Part shown: positions 17,095-26,065 of the stretch, one piece after another
How positions within the stretch are numbered: the stretch's first letter is position 1
Layout: every line of letters begins with the position of its first letter
Assembly (NCBI GenBank): GCA_050950785.1
Contig: JBMNIG010000004.1
Coordinates: 1 to 64,000 of the forward strand
DNA from: JAAYOS01 sp050950785
GTDB taxonomy: Bacteria; Bacillota; Clostridia; Oscillospirales; JAAYOS01
Direction of reading: 5' to 3'
Length of the DNA: 64,000 nt
Translations under genes and position numbers: made by a program
The notes under the pieces: generated by a model
Databases searched by the model: none
The model's input: only the letters and a program-made list of their open reading frames with translations
Told to the model about the DNA's origin: nothing

Positions 17095-17241
17095 TAAACA
17101 ATCCACTCCTTTATACAGCACTATACTGCTACTTAAATGATGATAAGCCCAATGCATATGAACTTTAATCGAAGCTATAAGTTGCTGGATAGAGCTTTCT
17201 GACAATTAATGACATAAAATGACTTAAATGTCAGTGAACTA

Positions 17242-17270
17242 ATTATAATATGGAGCACATTGATTGTCAA
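17242..17270 (-). promoter_or_regulatory. Sigma-A promoter of nrdD
   Basis: On the minus strand TTGACA (17265-17270) and TATAAT (17242-17247) are separated by exactly 17 bp, a perfect consensus promoter about 145 bp before the nrdD start. Confidence 0.85.
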
Positions 17271-17277
17271 GGGAATT

Positions 17278-17322
17278 ACACAATATATTGCGTTTTCTTT
17301 TCGTTCAAACACAATATATACA
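17278..17322. promoter_or_regulatory. Paired NrdR boxes
   Basis: Two copies of ACACAATATAT start at 17278 and 17309, 31 bp apart (three helical turns), just upstream of the nrdD -35 box. Sequence, pairing and spacing are those of NrdR repressor sites. Confidence 0.8.
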
Positions 17323-17387
17323 GGTTGTAATAAAGTTATAGCAATGTAGTACGTATAGAATCTCTTCTTCCAACAGTTAAAAAGTAT

Positions 17388-18080
17388 TCACACACCTCTT
17401 ATATGAACACTGCGAACGAACGGCCGTACAATGTCTGCAAATGTTTGTAGCTTATTATGACCGACGCTGGATAGTCCACTCTGTATTACATCTTCAGAAT
17501 CCTCAAAATTTTGAAGGATATAAGATTTGGCACCCTCTATCCATTTCCCAATAGATAAAAAATCATCCTCTTTATGAAACTCTCTAACCACAGTTGTCCT
17601 AAACTCATAGTCAACCTTTTCCTCGAGTAAAAATGCTACGCTTTTTTTTATCTGTTCCAGCATATCCGGAGTGGCTGCAGCAGTTATTTCATACTTTTCG
17701 GGCGAGTTTTTGATATCCATAGCTATATAATCAACAAGGTTACTATCTACCAACTCTTTCATACGATCAAAATAACTTCCATTCGTGTCTAACTTAACCA
17801 GATAGCCTAGTTGTTTTACTTTATTGATAAAATCGCCGATGTCTTTATGCATAAGCGGCTCTCCGCCTGTTATGCAAACTCCGTCCAATATTCCTTTTCT
17901 GGAATCGAGGAACTTCATCACGTCTTGCTCTGAGATTATTTGCGCATTGCCTGGGTCGATCACAAGGGAGGCATTGTGACAAAAGGGGCAACGAAAATTG
18001 CAACCCGGCGTAAAAATGGTGGCTGCTACTTTTTGCGGATAATCAAGCAATGTGAGCTTTTGGAGTCCTGATATCAACAT
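17388..18080 (-). CDS. nrdG: Anaerobic ribonucleotide reductase activating protein
   Basis: A 230-residue radical-SAM enzyme that installs the glycyl radical on NrdD. The cluster motif is CNFRCPFC (residues 27-34), followed by GVCITGGEPL (about 67-76), DTNGS (98-102) and VDYIAMDIKN (about 116-125). The start at 18080 has an AGGAGG site. It lies 117 bp upstream of the NrdR/promoter region of nrdD on the same strand, so nrdG is first in order and nrdD has its own promoter. Confidence 0.92.
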   Translation of the reverse strand: MLISGLQKLTLLDYPQKVAATIFTPGCNFRCPFCHNASLVIDPGNAQIISEQDVMKFLDSRKGILDGVCITGGEPLMHKDIGDFINKVKQLGYLVKLDTNGSYFDRMKELVDSNLVDYIAMDIKNSPEKYEITAAATPDMLEQIKKSVAFLLEEKVDYEFRTTVVREFHKEDDFLSIGKWIEGAKSYILQNFEDSEDVIQSGLSSVGHNKLQTFADIVRPFVRSVHIRGV

Positions 18081-18270
18081 AGTTCCTCCTAGAATAAGAA
18101 ATCATTCAAAAGATAGCAATCAACATATAGTCGAGACAAATAATACCGATATTGGGCATAAGTGGCTATACGTTAGGCGAATCCTGATAGGAAAGAAAGT
18201 TTTATTCTGATATTAGCATCGCCTTTACTCAAAGTCAACTAATGGATGCGGTATATCGATCCGATTGATA

Positions 18271-18299
18271 TTGATGAAAATCTGGTCAGAGTGTATAAT
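18271..18299 (+). promoter_or_regulatory. Sigma-A promoter of the CBS-domain gene
   Basis: TTGATG at 18271-18276 and TATAAT at 18294-18299, spacer 17 bp, 35 bp before the start codon. Confidence 0.7.
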
Positions 18300-18333
18300 A
18301 GGAGTATAACATCGCCTTCTCGGAGGTTACAGA

Positions 18334-18780
18334 ATGAACATAGCACATTTATTGATACCTAAACAGAATGTCGCATATTTATATGAAGATTTTACAATTC
18401 GTCAGGCGTTAGAAAAGATGCGCCGACATGGATATTCCGCTATACCTGTAATAAATAGAACCAACCAATACGTCGGATCTCTCAGCGAGGGGGATTTACT
18501 GTGGTACCTAATTGATTATCAGAACGGTAAACCTCAGAAAATGAGTATAAAAAGTCTTGAAAAAATAAGCGTAGCAGATATGTTAGGAGAGGACAAGTAC
18601 CCACCTGCGAGAATAACCGCCACTGTAAGCGAGTTACTTAATCACGCACTAAACCAAAACTTCGTACCCGTTATAGATGATCGAGACCTTTTTATCGGTA
18701 TCGTAACACGAAAAGATATTTTGCGTAGCCTTTGTTCAGCGGATAAAAATAAGAAAATACTCTCTACGCTAAATACATAG
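18334..18780 (+). CDS. Tandem CBS-domain protein
   Basis: 148 residues made of two CBS modules (about residues 15-60 and 85-140) and nothing else. Typical CBS phrases are GYSAIPVINRTNQYVGSLSE and FVPVIDDRDLFIGIVTRKDI. Such stand-alone pairs bind adenine nucleotides (AMP, ATP, c-di-AMP) and act as energy or second-messenger sensors; the partner is not evident here. A GGAGG ribosome site precedes ATG 18334. It is monocistronic, between a consensus promoter and a strong terminator. Confidence 0.85.
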   Translation: MNIAHLLIPKQNVAYLYEDFTIRQALEKMRRHGYSAIPVINRTNQYVGSLSEGDLLWYLIDYQNGKPQKMSIKSLEKISVADMLGEDKYPPARITATVSELLNHALNQNFVPVIDDRDLFIGIVTRKDILRSLCSADKNKKILSTLNT

Positions 18781-18797
18781 CATATAGAAAAATAAAA

Positions 18798-18837
18798 CAG
18801 CGGCTGACCGATAAGGTCAAACCGCTGATTATTTTTT
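18798..18837. terminator. Bidirectional terminator between CBS gene and cotF-like gene
   Basis: CAGCGG/CCGCTG and TGACC/GGTCA pair between 18798 and 18826, with T-rich runs on both strands. The two genes converge here. Confidence 0.8.
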
Positions 18838-19308
18838 CTATTGCTGTACGTTGTAAAGTCCTTTGCTGTTCATATACTGGAAGATCGCTTCACCGTGCTT
18901 TTGCTCTTCTTTTTGAATATGGTTTAAAATGTCGCGCACATTAGTATTTTGAAACTCAAATATTGATGTGTTGTATGTGTTCGATACATATTTCTCTGTC
19001 ATTAAAAGATCAGTACAGATATCTTTGTCGGACAATGTTCCCTGTACTTGCGTTGTACTCATAAATTCCTGATATTTTTGCTGCGGGTTTTGATTTTGCT
19101 GGTTCATATCTGGAAGTTTACCGCTAATAAGCTGGTTGATGGTATCAAGGTGACCCCGCTCGACCATTTCATTTGCCTTGCAAATTTGCTTTAATTGCTC
19201 ACATTGGGCTTGGTTTGCGTATAGGGAGTATTTTGCAATGCAAATCTGCTCATGTGACTTCAAGTCTTCAAGAAAACTTTTCTCTTTCTGAGACCAGGTA
19301 AGATTCAT
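18838..19308 (-). CDS. CotF-family spore coat protein
   Basis: 156 residues, ferritin-like helical build of the CotF coat family. Landmarks are an N-terminal LEDLKSHEQICIAKYSLYAN helix, a Gln/Asn-rich linker (about residues 68-80) and the C-terminal DLLMTEKYVSNTYNTSIFEF segment. An AGGTGT ribosome site lies before the ATG. A coat or forespore-surface role is expected from the family. It is monocistronic and its promoter was not identified; a sporulation sigma promoter would fit. Confidence 0.8.
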   Translation of the reverse strand: MNLTWSQKEKSFLEDLKSHEQICIAKYSLYANQAQCEQLKQICKANEMVERGHLDTINQLISGKLPDMNQQNQNPQQKYQEFMSTTQVQGTLSDKDICTDLLMTEKYVSNTYNTSIFEFQNTNVRDILNHIQKEEQKHGEAIFQYMNSKGLYNVQQ

Positions 19309-19412
19309 AAAATTACACCTCCGTCAATTAGTTTGAGTCATTTTGTGAAATATATTCTTTATCACATACAGCGGAAGTTAATAGCGGAAGTGTTATTTTA
19401 TATATCCGGAAT

Positions 19413-19673
19413 CTATTCTAGGCAATAGTCAAGCACTTTTTTTATTATATCTCTACTTGCTACTCCTTCATGTAACTTTTCATCCCCATAGAAAAAACAG
19501 GGAACTTTATAGTAATCATAGCTGTCTGCAAATTCCTTTTCTTCGTCCTCAAGTACAGTTCTGATCGAAATTTCTTGATATCTAGGATTTTCCTCCATCA
19601 GCTCCTTAAGCCAACGATCAGCTTGTTTACAGTATGGGCACTGAGCCAATTTGAAATATAGTAATTGCTTCAT
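19413..19673 (-). CDS. Glutaredoxin-like protein
   Basis: 86 residues from ATG 19673 (MKQLLYFKLAQCPYC); an ATG six codons earlier lacks a ribosome site while GAAGGTGA precedes this one. The redox motif CPYC lies near the N-terminus (residues 12-15), and the cis-Pro in YKVPCFFY marks the thioredoxin fold. It may serve as a thiol donor in the anaerobic redox chain together with the glutaredoxin domain of NrdD. Not in an obvious operon. Confidence 0.8.
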   Translation of the reverse strand: MKQLLYFKLAQCPYCKQADRWLKELMEENPRYQEISIRTVLEDEEKEFADSYDYYKVPCFFYGDEKLHEGVASRDIIKKVLDYCLE

Positions 19674-19842
19674 AATATCATTCACCTTCATTATTCTTGT
19701 AAATATGCTACATTGTTATTTTTTCAATTCATGCAAATAATATTGCTGCTTTTCGTCGTCAACTATTTCAACTTGAGAATCAAAATAAGGTATGGTAACA
19801 AATTCAGAAGTCACCTTTATTTGCCTTTATTTTAATAAAAAT

Positions 19843-19885
19843 ATACGATTCTATCAACTCCCATTAAGAGGAAATAGAATCGTAT
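19843..19885 (-). terminator. Terminator after the DUF3006-like gene
   Basis: ATACGATTCTAT at 19843-19854 and ATAGAATCGTAT at 19874-19885 form a perfect 12-bp stem, followed on the minus strand by ATTTTTAT. It lies 24 bp after the stop at 19909. Confidence 0.8.
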
Positions 19886-19908
19886 AATCATGGCTCAGAA
19901 TAATGCAG

Positions 19909-20070
19909 TTAGATGATCCTATATTCAAAGTTTTCATAGATGAGAAAGTTTCCCTCTTCTAAGTCAGGAGGTAGTAATGCACGAGCAACTTTGTTTTTTG
20001 TTCCATCGGCAGTTATCAACACTGCATAATCTCCGTCAAAATACAAAACTTTATATTGAATTGGAGCCAT
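19909..20070 (-). CDS. Small DUF3006-like protein
   Basis: 53 residues from ATG 20070 (MAPIQYKVLYFDGDYAVLI), which has an AGAGGA site; an upstream in-frame start at 20103 is less likely. The order FDGDYAVL, then a charged turn, then LLPPDLEEGNFL resembles the short beta-rich DUF3006 family of Firmicutes. The function of that family is unknown. It ends at a strong terminator and appears to be a single-gene unit. Confidence 0.55.
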   Translation of the reverse strand: MAPIQYKVLYFDGDYAVLITADGTKNKVARALLPPDLEEGNFLIYENFEYRII

Positions 20071-20289
20071 TTTCAATCCTCTTTTCTGTTCGGCGATTTT
20101 CAAATCGATATGCTGAAATCTGCCCTGTAATGATTTAGTTACTTAATATATTATAGCATAGGTGCTGACTATAATTGTTCGATTTTTCTGACAAATCACA
20201 CCAATAGTTCGACAACAGCCGCAAAGTATAGTAGAACATTCACATCGCAGTGGCTAAATATCAGTTATAAGCAAATTCTATTTTTTATT

Positions 20290-20347
20290 AGCGGCATATT
20301 CGGTGGATGAGTGGTAATGCTATGAACATAGTGCCGCTCGTCTTTTT
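20290..20347 (+). promoter_or_regulatory. Leader hairpin with T-run before the propeller lipoprotein gene
   Basis: AGCGGCA at 20290-20296 pairs with TGCCGCT at 20332-20338 and is followed by CGTCTTTTT. The 35-nt interior contains a nested CTATG/CATAG hairpin and GT-rich single-stranded DNA. No + strand gene precedes it, so it looks like an attenuator in the 5' leader of the gene at 20381 rather than an ordinary terminator. It matches no riboswitch class I can name. Confidence 0.45.
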
Positions 20348-20380
20348 AATCGTAAGTTTTTCAATCTAGAGAGGTGTGAT

Positions 20381-21595
20381 ATGGTAAAACACAAAAACAC
20401 CATTAAAAATACTGTAGCAAGTATTCTGATATCAACGATTTCTTTATTGTTGATTTTAATTATACTCGTTTCATGTTCATCCTCAAAATCCGGTTCAGAG
20501 GAAGGTGGTGAATCTTCGCAAAAACCACAGTCTTCACAGAAGTCAACTAGTAAAGGATCACAGCAAGGGGGAGGTGGAAGTGAAGACGAAGGGCAAGGGG
20601 AGCCTCACGAATATATAGAAGATGCAAAAAGCGTAAAGATAGAACCAATTGAGGCCGCGCAGCTCGATATAAACCATGTGGTATTTTTGGATCCTGGAAG
20701 GATATCTATTACCTGCCCGAAGGATATAGGAGAGCATAGATCATTTTTATATGACCTTGAGACAAAGCAGGCTGTTAAACTGCCTGACAATACTACTGTG
20801 TTAAAAAAATTGGACAATGATGATCTATTTGTTATGACAAAAGCTAATACTGAATATGCAATACTTGATGGCGCTAGTTATACCGTAAAGAAAGCAATAG
20901 CACGTCCTGAAAACGTAGACAACAGCCTGGATATCTCTCCTGATGGCAAATCAATTGCTTATGTTACCGATGAAGGTCTGTTTATATCAGATCTTGACTT
21001 TCAAAACCCTGTAAGACTTTTAGCTGCTAAGCGAGAGGGAAGCGCTTTCGATATGGAAATGCCACGCTATCCAAAGTGGTTTGATGCAAATAGGATCGGC
21101 TATAAAATGATGGGTTTTGAAGGTGTGCTTTTTTGCGGTGTGACTTTGCGAGACGCATCTGACAACAAGACCTATACAGAAGCACAGGATTCAACCCTAT
21201 ATCCGCTTGTGAGTGGAGATTACCTTTTCAGAAATGACAGCGGTAAGGGAGCAGGACTGATAGATGCAAATACCGGACAAAAGAAGTTTATCACTCAATC
21301 ACTTATTGAAAAAGAAGGCTTTTCTTATGATAAGAACGGCAAATGGGTGTCTTATTACCTGATAAATAAGGATGTAACAGATGAAAACAAATGGACCGGC
21401 CGCTTTGAGGTAAAGGGAATCTCAACAGAAAGTAAAATTGTCGAGTTTGAGACTGAAAAACCAAATGCCAAGCCGATCGAAGACGCTGTGGCTTCACCCG
21501 ATGGTAAATTTCTACTCTTTACCGACATGGATAAATCAGGAAGACGGGTTCTGTATAAGCTTGAAATAAGTGTTGAGCAGACGCAACAAAAGTAG
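20381..21595 (+). CDS. Beta-propeller-like lipoprotein
   Basis: 404 residues with a lipoprotein signal peptide (lipobox LVSC, Cys at about residue 32) and a Ser/Gly/Glu-rich linker to about residue 78. A domain with PD40/TolB-like strands follows, for example LDISPDGKSIAYVTDEGLFI and VASPDGKFLLFTDMDKSGR. It is probably anchored on the outer face of the membrane. The ribosome site is AGAGGTG. The gene stands alone, so no pathway can be given. Similar propeller lipoproteins usually bind proteins or peptides. Confidence 0.72.
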   Translation: MVKHKNTIKNTVASILISTISLLLILIILVSCSSSKSGSEEGGESSQKPQSSQKSTSKGSQQGGGGSEDEGQGEPHEYIEDAKSVKIEPIEAAQLDINHVVFLDPGRISITCPKDIGEHRSFLYDLETKQAVKLPDNTTVLKKLDNDDLFVMTKANTEYAILDGASYTVKKAIARPENVDNSLDISPDGKSIAYVTDEGLFISDLDFQNPVRLLAAKREGSAFDMEMPRYPKWFDANRIGYKMMGFEGVLFCGVTLRDASDNKTYTEAQDSTLYPLVSGDYLFRNDSGKGAGLIDANTGQKKFITQSLIEKEGFSYDKNGKWVSYYLINKDVTDENKWTGRFEVKGISTESKIVEFETEKPNAKPIEDAVASPDGKFLLFTDMDKSGRRVLYKLEISVEQTQQK

Positions 21596-21886
21596 TAATT
21601 TCCACACACACACTGCTCACACACAACAAACACACATTATGATACATGGATTTATGGAATTCTAAAGATAATAAATATTTTAGCTCAAAGCGTTTATCTG
21701 TCTATTCTGATGGGTAAACGTTCTTTTTATGTTGCTTTATGGAAATATTTTTTATGTAAATCAAAAAATAAATTTATTGCAAAATGAAATAACTGGTGGT
21801 ACATTTATATTGCAGCGAAAATAATTGACTAGGAGTCCCGCATATCCCGGGGTTTCTTCTCGTAATCTTAATTGGGAGGAGTCAAT
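21596..21886. other. Intergenic region before nagB
   Basis: About 290 bp without a gene. It has a CA-rich run (21600-21635), an AT-rich stretch and a short CCCG/CGGG inverted repeat near 21837-21852 ahead of the nagB ribosome site. No riboswitch or ribozyme signature is seen. Confidence 0.4.
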
Positions 21887-22645
21887 ATGAGAATTATCTT
21901 AGCTGAAAATTATGACCTAATGAGCGAAAAAGCGGCCGGATTCATAGCTGCCCAGATCTACACAAAGCCTAACTCGGTTTTGGGCCTTGCTACCGGTTCA
22001 ACACCTATTGGCGTATATAGTAATCTCATCAAATGGCATAAGCAAGGATATTTGTCCTTTAAAGAGTGTAATACAGTAAACTTGGATGAATACTGTGGTT
22101 TACCCGCAGATCACCCGCAGAGCTATGCGTATTTTATGAACGAATACCTATTCCAACACATTGATATCAAACGTGAAAACACACATTTTCTCAACGGTTT
22201 GTGCGAAGATGCAGAAGCGGAATGTACCGCCTACGATCAACTGATCGAATCACTCGGAGGTATCGACTTTCAACTGCTCGGGATAGGTAATAACGGACAT
22301 ATCGGGTTTAATGAACCGGATACATGTTACCATATGAACACGAACAGAGTTAATTTGACTCCCAGCACTATTCAAGCTAACTCCAGGTTCTTCGGAAGGG
22401 AAGAGGATGTTCCCAAGCAGGCCTACACAATGGGACTTAGACCTATCGTTCAGGCAAAACAAGTCCTTATGGTAGTCAGTGGTAAGCATAAAGCAGAAAC
22501 TATATACCAATCTCTGTTTGGACCAGTGACTCCTATGGTACCGGGATCTATACTTCAGGTGGTTCCAAATCTAATAGTGTGCGGTGACGCTGATGCCCTT
22601 TCGATCATTGCTGAGAAACATCCTCAATCCGTTGAATTTGCGTAG
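21887..22645 (+). CDS. nagB: Glucosamine-6-phosphate deaminase
   Basis: Converts glucosamine-6-phosphate to fructose-6-phosphate and ammonia. 252 residues from ATG 21887, which has a GGGAGGAG site; an in-frame start five codons earlier overlaps that site. Motifs: GLATGSTPIGVY (phosphate binding, about residues 33-44), VNLDEYCGL (catalytic Asp, about 66-74), GIGNNGHIGFNEP (His/Glu relay, about 129-141). Full length. No nagA or nagR neighbour is visible, so it is probably expressed on its own. Confidence 0.95.
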   Translation: MRIILAENYDLMSEKAAGFIAAQIYTKPNSVLGLATGSTPIGVYSNLIKWHKQGYLSFKECNTVNLDEYCGLPADHPQSYAYFMNEYLFQHIDIKRENTHFLNGLCEDAEAECTAYDQLIESLGGIDFQLLGIGNNGHIGFNEPDTCYHMNTNRVNLTPSTIQANSRFFGREEDVPKQAYTMGLRPIVQAKQVLMVVSGKHKAETIYQSLFGPVTPMVPGSILQVVPNLIVCGDADALSIIAEKHPQSVEFA

Positions 22646-22686
22646 TAGATGCAAGTAGATACATAACAACTTAGCTACATGCCTTG

Positions 22687-22896
22687 CTATTTTTCAACAT
22701 CATACCCTTGATCTTCAATTGCACTACGAATAGCATCAAGACTTGCAGTGCTTGAATCATACTCGATAGAAACTGTTTTTGCTGCCAGGTCAATACTAAC
22801 AGACTTAACACCCTCGATAGATTCAGCAGCATTTTTGACAGCATTTTCGCAGTGTGAGCATGACATTCCATCCACTTTCAAAACTACTTTTTTCAT
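22687..22896 (-). CDS. copZ: Copper chaperone CopZ
   Basis: A 69-residue heavy-metal-associated domain with the Cu(I) site GMSCSHC (residues 10-16) and ferredoxin-like fold. It delivers Cu(I) to the exporter CopA, encoded 53 bp upstream on the same strand, and can pass copper to CsoR. The ribosome site is AAAGAGG. Last gene of csoR-copA-copZ. Confidence 0.93.
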   Translation of the reverse strand: MKKVVLKVDGMSCSHCENAVKNAAESIEGVKSVSIDLAAKTVSIEYDSSTASLDAIRSAIEDQGYDVEK

Positions 22897-22949
22897 TGTA
22901 TACCTCTTTTCGTAAAAATTATTATTTCAGTAAGGCAGCCACGATTGAG

Positions 22950-25454
22950 TCACCGGGCCAACGCGGCTGTCTTTTTTTGAGCCTTTGCATGATGAGTCTT
23001 AAAACGCTTTAGTCTAAGTGCATTCAACAAAACTGAAACAGAGCTAAATGACATTGCAGCTGCAGCAAACATCGGACTTAGCAGAGACCCACCAAAGATA
23101 TACAAAAGGCCTGCCGCAACGGGAATTCCTGCTGTATTGTAGCCAAACGCCCAAAAAAGGTTTTGATATATTGTTCTAATCGTGCTCCTGCTTAAGTCGA
23201 TTGCAGTAGGAACGTCAATAAGATCGCTTCTCATCAGTACGATGTCGGCCGACTCCATGGCAACGTCAGTGCCTGAACCTATGGCAATTCCGATATCAGC
23301 CTGTGCCAGGGCAGGGGCGTCGTTTATTCCGTCGCCGACCATGGCCACAACCTTTACCTCGGCTTGAAGCTTTTTAACTTCAGCTGATTTATCCTGCGGC
23401 AGTACCTCGGCCAGCACTTTATCAATTCCTACCTGTTTTGCTATAGCTTCGGCAGTACTGCGATTGTCGCCGGTGATCATCACAACGTCAATACCCATTT
23501 TGCGAAGTTTAGATATCGCGGCAGCACTATTTTCTTTAACTATGTCAGCAACTGCAACGATTCCGGCAAACCGCCCGTTGAAGGCGATGAAGATCGGAGT
23601 TTTACCTTCGTCGGCTAACTTTTCAGCATCCATCAAATATTTTTCAATATCAACACCACTGTCATTCATCAGTTTTCGATTACCTATAAGTGTGTGTATA
23701 CTATCAACGTCAGCAACTATACCATGTCCTGGTAGGGCTTCAAACCCGCTGACTTCAGGAAGATCAAGTTTCATTTCTTCGGCGTATCGAACTATTGACT
23801 CGCCTAAGGGGTGTTCTGAACTCTTTTCTGCTGCTGCTACAATTCTGATTAGGTGCTCACGATCGATATCATCCGATGTTACAACATCGGTGACTTGAGG
23901 TGTACCTTTGGTTATAGTACCGGTCTTGTCTAGCACGATAGTATCTACTTTGTGCGCAACTTCAAGTGCCTCTCCACTTTTGAACAGGATCCCGAGTTCG
24001 GCACCTATGCCGGTTCCAACCATAATTGCAGTTGGAGTTGCAAGTCCAAGGGCGCAGGGGCAAGCTATTACTAGAACCGAGATAAGGATCGTAAGAGAAA
24101 ATATCAGAGTTTTCCCCGCAAGCAGCCAACCTGCAAATGCAAGGATAGCGATTGCCAAAACTATTGGAACAAAGTATCCCGATACGATATCGGCAGTCTT
24201 TGCAATCGGAGCTTTAGCTGATTGTGCTTGCTCAACAAGCTTTATGATTTGAGCCAAAACTGTATCTTCCCCAACCTTTGTTGCACGAAAGCGAATTGAG
24301 CCGTTGCCATTGATGCACGCTGCGTATACATTGTCACCCGGTGTTTTCTCAACGAGCATGCTCTCTCCGGTAAGCATTGATTCATCCACTGCGGTTCTAC
24401 CTTCGGTTATTATGCCGTCGACAGGGATCCTTTCACCCGGCTTGACAAGTATGATATCGCCCTCTGCGACTTCATCTATTGACATCTCGATTTCCTGTCC
24501 GTCTAGCAAAACTATAGCAGTTCTTGGTGCAAGCCCCATAAGCTTCTTGATTGCTTCAGAGGTTTTTCCTTTTGATACGGTCTCCAAAGATTTTCCAAGC
24601 AAGATCAGAGCTATAATAACTCCTGCCGACTCATAGTAGAGACCATGAATCGCATGCGCATCGCCTAAATATATATTTACTGTTGAGTATAGACTGTATA
24701 AAATAGCGGCTGTCGTACCTAATGCGATAAGCGAGTCCATGTTAGGGCTTCTTTGAAACAATGCCTTGAAACCAACAGTATAGAAGCGTCTTCCCACAAT
24801 AACAACAGGTATAGTCAGGATCAATTGGGCAAGAGCATAACGAAAAGGATGATTTACAGGTGAGATAAAGTTTGGTAGCGGTAGATCGATCCAGGCAATC
24901 ATAGGCCCCATTGCTATATATAGAAGGGGAAAAGCAAAGACAGCGGCTACTACAAATCTGATCCACATTGCACGTATCTCTTGTTTATTTCGAATCCGAT
25001 CTTGGTCAACAGCGTCTTTGCCCTCGATATCCAGTGGCTTAAAGCCTAAGCTCATGATTTTTTGCTTAATAGTGGAAAGCCGGGTTATTTCGGGGTTGTA
25101 TACGACTGTTGCTTTTTCTGTGACAAGATTTACAGAGACACTTTCTATACCTTCAAGTCTGCTCAGTACTTTTTCTATTCTTTGGGCACATGCTTGGCAA
25201 GTAATTCCGGCAATAGGCATAGTTACAGATTTGGTGGTTTTTCTTTCAACTATACCATAGCCGATCTTCTCAACAGCCCCTTTGATATCTTCCAAAGAAG
25301 CGGCTGAAGTGTCGTATTCTACTGTAAGCTTTTCGGTTGCTATGTTTACTTCCGCGCCATTTACCCCTTCGATCTTACTTACTACTTTTTCTATTCTTTG
25401 AGCACAGGCTGCGCAAGTCATTCCGCTTACAGACAGCATTTCTTTCTTGATCAA
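22950..25454 (-). CDS. copA: Copper-exporting P1B-type ATPase
   Basis: Exports Cu(I) across the membrane. About 834 residues with two N-terminal heavy-metal domains (GMTCAACAQR and GITCQACAQR). Eight membrane helices include the intramembrane CPC in VIACPCALGLATP. The phosphorylation site is DKTGTITKGTP, with the nucleotide-domain HP in SSEHPLGES and the hinge GDGINDAPALAQAD. The start is uncertain: TTG 25454 has an AAAGGA site, ATG 25439 and TTG 25490 (overlapping the csoR stop by four bases) are alternatives. CsoR controls the operon. Confidence 0.94.
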   Translation of the reverse strand: MIKKEMLSVSGMTCAACAQRIEKVVSKIEGVNGAEVNIATEKLTVEYDTSAASLEDIKGAVEKIGYGIVERKTTKSVTMPIAGITCQACAQRIEKVLSRLEGIESVSVNLVTEKATVVYNPEITRLSTIKQKIMSLGFKPLDIEGKDAVDQDRIRNKQEIRAMWIRFVVAAVFAFPLLYIAMGPMIAWIDLPLPNFISPVNHPFRYALAQLILTIPVVIVGRRFYTVGFKALFQRSPNMDSLIALGTTAAILYSLYSTVNIYLGDAHAIHGLYYESAGVIIALILLGKSLETVSKGKTSEAIKKLMGLAPRTAIVLLDGQEIEMSIDEVAEGDIILVKPGERIPVDGIITEGRTAVDESMLTGESMLVEKTPGDNVYAACINGNGSIRFRATKVGEDTVLAQIIKLVEQAQSAKAPIAKTADIVSGYFVPIVLAIAILAFAGWLLAGKTLIFSLTILISVLVIACPCALGLATPTAIMVGTGIGAELGILFKSGEALEVAHKVDTIVLDKTGTITKGTPQVTDVVTSDDIDREHLIRIVAAAEKSSEHPLGESIVRYAEEMKLDLPEVSGFEALPGHGIVADVDSIHTLIGNRKLMNDSGVDIEKYLMDAEKLADEGKTPIFIAFNGRFAGIVAVADIVKENSAAAISKLRKMGIDVVMITGDNRSTAEAIAKQVGIDKVLAEVLPQDKSAEVKKLQAEVKVVAMVGDGINDAPALAQADIGIAIGSGTDVAMESADIVLMRSDLIDVPTAIDLSRSTIRTIYQNLFWAFGYNTAGIPVAAGLLYIFGGSLLSPMFAAAAMSFSSVSVLLNALRLKRFKTHHAKAQKKTAALAR

Positions 25455-25486
25455 ATCAACACAATCCTTTCTACAGGTAAAGGTCG

Positions 25487-25822
25487 TCAAATAAGTTTCC
25501 CAATGGTTTTGAGCAGTTCATCGATAACATCATCTTCTCCGCTCTGCACTTTTCTTATTACGCACCCACGCAGATGGTCTTCGAGAATCAATTTATTTAC
25601 TGCGCTCAAAGCTGCCTGGGCGGCGAAGACTTGATTGATGACATCATCACAGTATGCATTTCGCGCAATCATTTTGCGGATTCCGCGAATTTGTCCTTCG
25701 ATACGGTTGAGTCGTGATATCAGTGACTTCATAAGTTCTTCTTCACGCGAAGTAGTGCGATTGCAGTCTTCTTCAACTGCGCAACCTATACAGTGCTTAG
25801 GCACACAATTCTCTTTAGACAA
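25487..25822 (-). CDS. csoR: Copper-sensing repressor CsoR
   Basis: A 111-residue all-helical repressor of the CsoR/RcnR (DUF156) family. The Cu(I) ligands are present as Cys in NAYCDDV, then His and Cys in EDHLRGCV, the C-H-C set of true copper sensors. The N-terminal extension holds a Cys-rich CVPKHCIGC stretch that is not part of the core. Starts at a TTG after GAGGTG. First gene of the copper operon; its operator lies 130 bp upstream. Confidence 0.92.
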   Translation of the reverse strand: MSKENCVPKHCIGCAVEEDCNRTTSREEELMKSLISRLNRIEGQIRGIRKMIARNAYCDDVINQVFAAQAALSAVNKLILEDHLRGCVIRKVQSGEDDVIDELLKTIGKLI

Positions 25823-25951
25823 TCAAAACACCTCATTATTTCTTTCTCGCTATATTATGACCTCGGTCATCAAACACAAGTCAAAGACACGAACAGTACT
25901 CTTTTTGTAGTAATCCGTCTTGTCTTATATCTTTTTTGGACACTTCCAAAC

Positions 25952-26001
25952 ATACCCCCATAGGGTATATCAATCGTACTCAAAAAAGTTCGATTTGTCA
26001 A
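25952..26001 (-). promoter_or_regulatory. csoR-copA-copZ promoter and CsoR operator
   Basis: On the minus strand TTGACA (25996-26001), 17-bp spacer and TACGAT (25973-25978) form a promoter. Directly downstream lies ATACCCCCATAGGGTAT (25952-25968), an inverted repeat of the CsoR operator type (ATACCC...GGGTAT). Confidence 0.82.
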
Positions 26002-26023
26002 TATATATTTTCTATAAATAGAG

Positions 26024-26049
26024 GGGAGACGAGCAAGTGCCCGTCTCCC
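26024..26049 (-). terminator. Hairpin after the SLH protein gene
   Basis: GGGAGACG at 26024-26031 pairs with CGTCTCCC at 26042-26049, 17 bp after the stop codon. The T-run is weak, so termination may be partial. Confidence 0.55.
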
Positions 26050-26065
26050 GCGAATATCGAAATTA

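Noticed and set aside
21780..21880. glmS-type ribozyme or T-box before nagB
   Set aside because: ACTGGTGGTAC looks T-box-like for a few bases, but the rest of either RNA is absent.
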